Source: Adineta vaga (lineage: Eukaryota; Rotifera). From it: 64,000 bases of DNA. Shown here in pieces: positions 57,045-64,000 of this stretch (its first letter is position 1; each line of letters begins with the position of its first letter). A model generated the notes under the pieces. That model saw only the letters and a program-made list of their open reading frames with translations. It ran no database searches and was not told where the DNA came from. Location: contig CP075494.1 in the NCBI GenBank assembly GCA_021613535.1, forward strand, positions 15,376,001 to 15,440,000. Direction: 5' to 3'. Position numbers and translations under genes: made by a program.

Positions 57045-59547
57045 ATGCTACGAATTCAAAGTATTTTAACAGCTACAAAGAGTCTTCCTGATCAGCCAAA
57101 ATATGTTCCATTGAAAGAAATTCATGTTGAAGGAAAGATTCATTCATTTGCTGCTGATGTAACAATCAAACAAGTGTTTCGTAATGATGAAACAAATCCA
57201 ATTGAAGCTGTCTATTGTTTTCCTATCGAAGAACAAGCTGCAGTTTATAAATTTATTGCACAAATTGATGATCGACAAATTGAAGCCGAATTGAAAGAAA
57301 AAAAAGAAGCACAAAAAGAATATAACGATGCTCTTCAACAAGGTCATGGTGCTTATTTACTTGAACAAGATGAAAAATCTCAAGATAATTTTGTTATTAA
57401 CATCGGTGCACTTCCCGCTGGAAAAGAATGTCATATAACAATATCCTATGTAACTGAACTAGCTCTAATTGATAATGGAAAAAAGATTCAATTTGTTATT
57501 CCAACGACCATTGCACCTCGTTATAATCCATCAAAAGGTGGAATATCTTCACCAGCCGGAACAAATTCTCAATATGTTCAAAATGCACCTTATACAATTG
57601 ATTTTCAATGTGAAATTGCAAAAACAAATGTTTCAAGTGTTAGTTCCTCATCTCATCCAATTCAAATTGATTTCAATCAACAAGATTATTATTTAATTAA
57701 ATTTAGTCAAAATCAAACACATTTAGATCGTGATATTCTTCTTGATATTCATTTAAATGAACAACGATCAAATACAATTTTAGCAGTTGAACAAAATGTT
57801 TTTATGATTTCTTTTACACCAACTGAACAAGATTGTCAACGAGCAATGAATAATTTAGAATTAACAAATGAATTTATATTTATTGTTGATTGTAGTGGAT
57901 CAATGCAACATGAAGATAAGATTGGTTATGCTCGTCAATCGATGATACTTTTCTTAAAAAGTCTACCATTAGATTCATATTTTAATATAATTCGTTTTGG
58001 AACGAGTTATAAATCATTATTTGATCAAGCAACAGTTGTTTATAATAAAGAAAACTCAAAAAAAGCAGAAGATTTAATTAAAAATATGCAAGCAGATTTG
58101 GGTGGAACAGAATTAGTAAGTTCAAAATAAAAGTTTTTATTCATGATCTCTTTATTATTAATTTTTTGTTTAGTTAAATCCATTAAAATGGCTTGAAGAA
58201 CATCCACCACAAGATGGTCGTTCTCGACAAATATTTCTTTTAACTGATGGTGAAATCTCGAATGTTGATGAAGTTCTTAGTTTATGTCGTTCAATGTCGA
58301 AATCATCACGAATATTTTCATTTGGTTTAGGTCAATCACCAAGTCGTTCATTAGTTAAAGGTTTAGCACGTTCAACTAATGGTCGTTTTTGTTTTATTCC
58401 ACCATCAACCAAAGTTGATACATATGTTGGTCAACAATTAGAAAAAGCTCTTCAACCATCCATAACAAATTTAGAACTCAAATGGAATTTACCAAATGAA
58501 ATAACAACTGCACCAAAAATTCTTCCACCAGTTTATGCAAATGATCGTTTAATTGTTTATGGATTAATTAACGATCCGTCCATTCAATTTGACCATAACA
58601 TTCAAATTGAATTATTTAATAATCAACAGAAATTAACTGAAGCAAAAATAACACAAATACCAAATATCATTCAAAATCAAACAATTAGTCGTTTAGCTGG
58701 AAAAGCTTTGATACTTGAACTACAACATTCTAAATTACCACCCTCACCAAGAAAAGGATCGACACAAGCAAGATTTCAAGAATTAAATCAACAAGATCAA
58801 AAATCCGTTGATGAACGAAAAGAAGAACAGAAAAAACGTATTATTGATTTATCATTAAAATATCATATTCTTAGTCCATATACTTCATTTGTTGGAATTG
58901 AAAAACGTTTGAATGGAAATAATGATCAGATGGTATTACGTGAAGTTCCTATTCAAATTTCAGCTGATGTTCAACATTTACAAACTGCACGTTTCCCGAT
59001 GTGCGCCCGTCGATCTGCTGTAGATGTGAAATGCCGTAAAACGGCTATGCCTACATCCAAGATAAAAACATTTTTTCGACCGATAGCCCCTTATTCTAGC
59101 GCAGATTCTTTGGATTATTCTATTAAGAAGTCTTGTGCAGCTCCTCGGTCTATGAACTCGTTAAGTTCAACCGCTTCAGCGCGTTCTGAAAGGCTGCAAA
59201 TAGAGATAGAGAATGCGATGGATGAAGATGACAAAGAATTTCCAACTGATGATGAAAATATTGTTCGTTATTTAATTGATAAACAAAACTTTGATGGAGT
59301 TTGGAATATCGATTCAGAAACCATTCAAAAATTAACAGGAAAACCATTAAATCAATTTCAATATTCAATTCAAAAAGAATTAATTATTTCAATAATAATT
59401 ATTATTTTATTAGAAACACGTTTTTCATCATATTCTTCAATGTGTCATGGAATAGTCCAAAAATCCAAAAAACGAATACTCGATTTACTTAACAAAGATC
59501 AAAATCGATTTCAATCGTTATTTGATGATATCCGAAAACAACTCTAA
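57045..59547 (+). CDS. VIT and VWA domain protein, VWA5A-like
   Basis: Two exons (57045-58115, 58174-59547) join in frame to about 814 residues. An N-terminal VIT domain (about 10-135: IHVEGKIHSFAADVTIKQVF, NPIEAVYCFPI) is followed by a VWA domain (about 275-445) with a complete metal site: DCSGS, the Thr of LGGTEL and the Asp of LTDGEI. The C-terminal third matches the VWA5A tail (LIDKQNFDGVWNID, then helical segments ending in KKRILDLL). There is no signal peptide, so it is probably intracellular. Around residues 640-715 (58993-59215) a Ser/Arg-rich stretch uses noticeably more GC-rich codons than the flanks. Confidence 0.88.
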
Positions 59548-60525
59548 ACCATTTTCTTTGTCAAGTTAACATAGTTAGAGAATAAATTACATGTTTTATC
59601 AACCTAACATTGATTTCCATTCTCTTTAATAAGGACGAATCGCGCGATAGCGCATAACAATTTAAAATTGTATAAATTTTTTTCTATATCTGTAACCACT
59701 CTTGAAAATAAAATTTCGACTAAATTATCCAAGCCAAATGTTATTTCGAAGTGCGAAAGATGAAAGTAATTAAGTACATTTGGAAAATGCAGTGTCCTTG
59801 AGGGTGCGATGTATCAAGACAAATTCCACTTATAGTAGAAGCGAACCATATATTCATACTTATTTTGGAATAAAGATCACAAATACGATATCACGTTCTC
59901 GATTTGATATATATTTTTGTTTTAAATTAGTTCTTAAAAAATATTGAAATATTTATAAGGTGCAGCTAAAGCAAAATTTCAGCACCTCCGATTTCTCGCT
60001 GAAAGATGCATAGCTAGATGCAGTTTTTCACGGTGATCATGAATACGATATTATTTTTTGAGTGTGAGGGTGAGGCTGTGAATATGCTTTGAACATGATT
60101 ATCACACCCATACCCTCAGCCATAGTCATATCCTCACCCTCACCCTTAACATCTAATTTTAAAATTTAGTATATTTTAAAGAAAAATCTTGCGTAAAATA
60201 AGTATTTGAATTGGATGAGATTAATAATGTTTTCAAATGTCAAAATCAATATGATTTTTCTTCAGTCACTATATTGATTAAATCTTTTACTTGATTGATT
60301 AAGCGCATAATTTTTATTGAATTAATAATGATGTTAATCGAAATGAAAACTTTTTATTATTTCGAATTAAATACTTAACTTCAGAGTAATAAACAAATTA
60401 GAAGTGGGATATCAGTGAGTGAACAAATACAATATTTTATTCTCAAATTGATTGAAATTTTAGTTTTTTATTATCTTTTTTGGAGCATAAATGTGAACTA
60501 TAATAAAGACAAAAAAGAAAAGTTT
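59548..60525. other. Intergenic region with G-rich inverted motif
   Basis: About 1 kb. At 60061-60150 a GTGTGAGGGTGAGG tract faces a CCTCACCCTCACCC tract, an inverted repeat of at least 11 perfect bases about 65 bp apart. The rest is AT-rich without a gene. Confidence 0.55.
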
Positions 60526-61338
60526 TTATTCGAGAATTTCAACAATTTTTCCAACGGCAACAACTCGACCTTTCTCACGTAATGTAAAACGAGCAAGTTG
60601 ATAAGACCGACTAAATGGTTCCATACAAATAGCTTGTGCAGATTGTGTTAATTCAAATCTTGCTATAGCTACCTGATCTTGTTTTATAAATCTTGGATGT
60701 TCTTGAGTTCTTTCACCTGTATTACGATTGATTAATGTTATTAATTTTTTAAATCGAACTTCAACAGCAGTTGTATGGATATGAAGAATAGTGGAGTAGC
60801 TTGGGTACATGACTGATTTATGTTCAAGTACAGTAATCTATTTACAAGATGTACATATCTTTAGAATTAATTCTCTATTTATTTTTTCTTTTACTTGTGC
60901 ATCGAAGACTATTCCAACTCCGCAGGGTCCTTGTTGAGCATTACATAGTATAAATCCAGATGAAATTTCCTAAAAAAAGTTCATTAAAAATTAGCATTAA
61001 TTCAAACAAAAAAAACTAACTTCTTCAACATTTTTTAATTTAAGTCGAACAATTTGTCCACAAACACAGGAATTAGTTTCAATATCTTCATAATAACTAT
61101 TTTTAACTTCAACAGCTGTTCGATTAGGCATAATTAAACATTGATCACCAACATGACAATATCCTGATATAACTTTACCGATAATATTTGTACCCATTTC
61201 CTTAAAAAAATTCCAATTTGATATTTCAAAAATAAAGTCAAACTAACTGTATATCGTTTAGTAATGACTATTCTAAGTGGACCATTAATATTGTGTTCAA
61301 GTACTTGTAAATTATCAAAACATTCATCAAGAGGTGAT
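60526..61338 (-). CDS. eRF3 domains 2-3 (release factor GTPase C-terminal half, GTPase domain absent)
   Basis: Matches the two C-terminal beta-barrel domains of translation release factor eRF3. The recognisable blocks are DNLQVLEHNINGPLRIVITKRYTEMGTN, HVGDQCLIMPNRTAVEV, GFILCNAQ, FDAQITVLEHKS, STILHIHTTAVEV and RFIKQDQVAIARFELTQSAQAICMEPFSRSYQLARFTLREKG. About five exons carry intact GT-AG junctions and no stop, so it is not an obviously dead copy. The GTP-binding domain and N-terminal region that must precede these blocks are absent; the upstream 85 bp is intron-like and then an unrelated frame begins. Without the G domain it could not terminate translation like eRF3. It may be a truncated duplicate or part of a chimera. 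Confidence 0.8.
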
Positions 61339-61421
61339 TCTCTAAATGGAAAAAAAGATTTTTGTTTTCATTTTTGAGATATTGAGAATATATAAACATA
61401 ACGATTCTTTTTTTTTGCGAT

Positions 61422-61915
61422 TCACATTATCATTTGATTTAGACGATCTTCAATGTTGATACGAACTAGTTTTATGAGTACATCTTTCTCTTTATCGGTA
61501 ATGTCAAAAGTAACATGGTTTTCATTTTCAATATAGCGAATAAGATCGTATTCTTTACAATGATCATGAATAATATCATATAAATAATTTTCAATGAAAC
61601 CATGTGATTCATAATTTATTGTACTTTTATGTAATATAAGTTCTATTAATTCATTTTTTGACAAGTCTGCTTCGTTGCAAAATGCTTGAAGAATCTTATT
61701 AATTAATAATATTGCTTCATCATTGGTTTCTTCTCCAGATTTAATCCATTCTAATGTAGATGGTCTATAATATTTTTTGACATCATAACATGGCTCTAAT
61801 GTTCTCCAGTTTTCTTTATTTTTTTGATTAAATTCATCTTTAATTCGTTCGATCAATAGCACTAATAAATCACCATAGACTTCGTTTAATACTCGACGAC
61901 CAGAGTTTTGTCTAT
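61422..61915 (-). CDS. Unknown helical protein or exon upstream of the eRF3-like segment
   Basis: A minus-strand frame of about 165 codons, charged and helical (RRVLNEVYGDLLVLLIERIKDEFNQ, ILLINKILQAFCNEADLSKNELIEL), bounded on its 5' side by a possible acceptor near 61915. A GTGAAT donor near its 3' end would join it in frame to the eRF3-like exon ending at 61338 (I-E-S-P-L-D). Alternatively it simply ends at the stop at 61422-61424. No family was recognised. The longer frame, extending to 62069, is hydrophobic low-complexity sequence and probably not coding. Confidence 0.5.
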
Positions 61916-62069
61916 AACAAATGATTAAGAATTTGAGAGATGAGAATAAAAGACTGACTATGAGTTGTCTAATTCCGAGTACGAATATAAATGAAAGTTT
62001 AACTGTCTGTAATATCACTTTAAAAATAAATCTGTCACTTGATTTATAGCAGAAAAAAAAAGACTTCAT

Positions 62070-62633
62070 TTATAAATTATAATTGACATTAGATTTTTCT
62101 ATAATTTTACTTTTGAGGGTAGCGGAAGAACAAGTTATAGAGGACATAAAGTCAGAATCAGGACAAAGAAAAGAAGTCTACAGAAAGCGTATGAACTAGA
62201 ATGAACATGGGTGAATTGCACTGGTATTGTACCGTTTGACGGGAAAAAACGAAAAAAATACAAATCGTTGTAAATAATATCGAAATAGTGCATTCGAAAG
62301 AGACCTAAAATATGTGTTCAAATATACTATTTTCCACACTACCAGACCGTCTGTTGAATACAAAATCGAGTTTTATAAAATTACGCATATTTTTGACGAT
62401 ATTTTAACATTATAGAAATCGATACTTTTCTAATTTTTTCACTAAAAATATTCCATATAAGCATTTATATATTGATATTATATGTCAGATGAAAGCTTTT
62501 GAAAAGAAGAATCTTATAAGGATACGAAAAAACACTATTTATAGATACGCAAACGTTGTTTTTGCAATGAGATGTTAGGTTAATATATTTAAATCATACT
62601 AATGTCATAGTAGCGTGCCAACATTATAACAGT
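62070..62633. other. Intergenic spacer left of the palindrome
   Basis: About 560 bp, AT-rich. No feature was recognised. Confidence 0.5.
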
Positions 62634-63108
62634 GTTGATTGATCTAAGATTTATATCACAGATACATAATTGATTGCTCAACATATGCTGAAAATTTCAG
62701 CTCTAAAGGTTGAGAAATCGTGGAGAAAACTATTAATATATTTCATGTACTTATGTGTGAGTGAAATGGAAATTTGATATTTTGTTTATCACTACATCAT
62801 TTCAAATTTATTTTCGAATTTCTGATGGTAGCTACTTCCTTCTTAGACACGACTTTTCGAAGAGACATCTTAAGATGTCTCTTCGAAAAGTCGTGTCTAA
62901 GAAGGAAGTAGCTACCATCAGAAATTCGAAAATAAATTTGAAATAATGTAGTAATAAACAAAATATCAAATTTCCATTTCACTCCCACATAAGTACTTGA
63001 AATATATTAATAGTTTCTCCACGATTTCTCAACCTTTAGAGCTGAAATTTTCAGCATATGTTGAGCAATCAATTATGTATCTGTTATATAAATATTAGAC
63101 CAAACAAC
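62634..63108. repeat. Near-perfect palindrome (arms about 238 bp, no spacer)
   Basis: Left arm 62634-62871 and right arm 62872-63108 are inverted copies meeting at CATCTT/AAGATG with no spacer. The inner 150 bp of each arm are almost identical, with a few substitutions and one indel further out; the outer 30 bp are more diverged. Open frames predicted on both strands (62761-62946 and 62797-62988) are nearly the same peptide and are artefacts of the symmetry. It could be a foldback or MITE-type element, or a head-to-head inverted duplication. A transcript would form one long hairpin. Confidence 0.92.
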
Positions 63109-63817
63109 AATGGTTTAGAGAAATCATAGAAGAAATAAGGCGTTCCGTTAATTTTGATCAGGGGGATATTATATTGACGGTTGTTTTTTTCCAATTGAAC
63201 GGATGATGCAATGTTTCTTCTTTTCCTTCCAGAAAAAAGAAAAGAATTCTACGATTATTTATGTGATAAACATTTTCTCATTGTATTTTTTTGTTCATTT
63301 TTTCTTTCTCTCCTTCTTTTTTCTCTTTTTCGTCTCATCAGAGCCTCACTTGCCGTTGAAAGGTATGTGGAAGAATTAATAACATCAGTTGGAGACAAAT
63401 TGCGTACAAGAAAAATCTAACATATCTTCACAAACAACATGAGAGTGAGGGTATGAATGAGAATCTGGGCGTGGGGAGGGGTCAGTACAAGCAGCCACAA
63501 CCGATTTCGTCATTCTTTAGATGAATCATCATATGGTGTGATGTCTATAAATAATTTCAAAAGACTAGTTTTAATTAAAATTGATACTTTAAAATCAAAT
63601 ATACTTACGATATATATGCTACAAAGTAATTTAGTAAAAAAGATAAAAAAAATGACGATATGAAATAGACAATTCAAGGGATATTAAAGAAATGCAATTA
63701 ATTCAACTTGTTCATTGTAACAACTGTGTTTGTTCTCTTTTGATAAGAAATTTTATATGACAAGTTTTCCATTTTACTTCTAAATAAACGGTTATAAAAA
63801 AAACAGAGAAAAAAATC
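63109..63817. other. Intergenic region with G-rich tract
   Basis: About 700 bp. It includes a G-rich stretch (63441-63482: GAGAGTGAGGGTATG ... GGGCGTGGGGAGGGG). Frames at 63211-63420 and 63457-63663 have no protein character (T-rich hydrophobic runs) and are not called. Confidence 0.5.
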
Positions 63818-64000
63818 TTAAGCAACTTCTGCTTCATCATGTTGTTCTTTTAGTTCATCCTTTTGATCTTGTGCATTGGATAAACCTTGATTAATCCAAT
63901 CTTCAAATGATCCAATTAATTTCCATTCAGGAATGTTATGAATAGCCAAATAAATTCTTCCTGATCGAATACTTAACAAATATTGTTCAGCATAATCATC
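63818..64000 (-). CDS. Unknown protein, C-terminal end (partial at window edge)
   Basis: The frame is open from the window edge to a TAA at 63818-63820. The residues read DDYAEQYLLSIRSGRIYLAI, then HNIPEWKLIGSFEDWINQGL, followed by an acidic, Gln-rich tail (DQKDELKEQHDEAEVA). The composition is clearly protein-like and the tail suggests a soluble protein. The family cannot be named from 60 residues. Confidence 0.65.
   Translation of the reverse strand, partial: DDYAEQYLLSIRSGRIYLAIHNIPEWKLIGSFEDWINQGLSNAQDQKDELKEQHDEAEVA

Noticed and set aside
61916-62069. Upstream extension of the unknown frame near eRF3
   Set aside because: Hydrophobic low-complexity translation of AT-rich DNA with an acceptor at its lower edge; more likely intron or spacer.
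62761-62988. Two near-identical small proteins on opposite strands
   Set aside because: They arise from the symmetry of the palindrome and have no domain or codon signal.
63211-63420. Hydrophobic open frame near the window end
   Set aside because: Dominated by Phe/Leu/Ser from T-rich DNA, with no family resemblance.

Overview
This window reads as nuclear DNA of a bdelloid-rotifer-like animal, AT-rich and gene-dense. The evidence is genes split by very short GT-AG introns (mostly about 45-90 bp), protein-coding genes on both strands, animal orthologues (GRK2-type kinase, Rab32/38, Lhx2/9-Apterous LIM-homeobox, NDUFV3, PIG-L, RPS21, eRF3) and expanded families typical of rotifers (divergent nuclear receptors, mono-ADP-ribosyltransferases, secreted proteases, small orphan GPCRs, pentapeptide-repeat proteins, DNase II). 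The species assignment is inference. No tRNA, rRNA or CRISPR array was seen.

Layout. 1-4.1 kb: a nuclear-receptor array with the 3' end of one copy, one intact gene (985-2215) and a decayed relic. 4.2-6.8 kb: a MAM-domain membrane mucin with a minisatellite-coded Thr stalk. 7.1-9.3 kb: RPS21 and a membrane-anchored pentapeptide-repeat protein. 10.5-14.4 kb: a small single-pass membrane protein, a 2.2 kb gene-poor gap and an arginine-type ART. 14.8-23.8 kb: a GH18 chitinase, an FN2-CAP secreted protein ending in dibasic-delimited peptide repeats, a disordered protein and a tandem trypsin gene (dead domain followed by an intact domain). 24-26 kb: a GPCR and a duplicated-domain His/Pro-rich protein. 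26.4-34.8 kb: two nearly identical DNase II genes at a constant 7,075 bp offset; between them lie a papain-like pseudogene, a DUF3990-like ART-fold gene and two MITE-like elements.

35-46.6 kb: a Pro/Tyr-rich protein, an NCS2-like permease, a C2 protein, Rab32/38, a LIM-homeobox gene, a second nuclear receptor, PIG-L and NDUFV3. 47.3-51.5 kb: a GRK2-type kinase with two alternative exons for the end of its PH domain. 52-59.5 kb: an Ig-like type I membrane protein, a RING-less TRIM-like protein and a VWA5A-like VIT/VWA protein. 60.5-62 kb: eRF3 domains 2-3 without the GTPase domain, apparently spliceable to an unrelated upstream exon. 62.6-63.1 kb: a near-perfect palindrome of about 475 bp. The window ends inside a further minus-strand gene.

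The genes form no operon; neighbours are functionally unrelated, as expected for an animal chromosome. Common themes are secreted or surface proteins (chitinase, CAP, proteases, DNase II, mucin, Ig protein) and ADP-ribosyl-transfer folds. The least expected structures are the CAP-linked peptide repeats, the pseudoprotease-protease tandem, the duplicated PH-end exons of GRK, the eRF3 chimera and several inverted-repeat elements. Exon boundaries are my own reading of GT/AG sites and reading frame; none was tested against transcripts.
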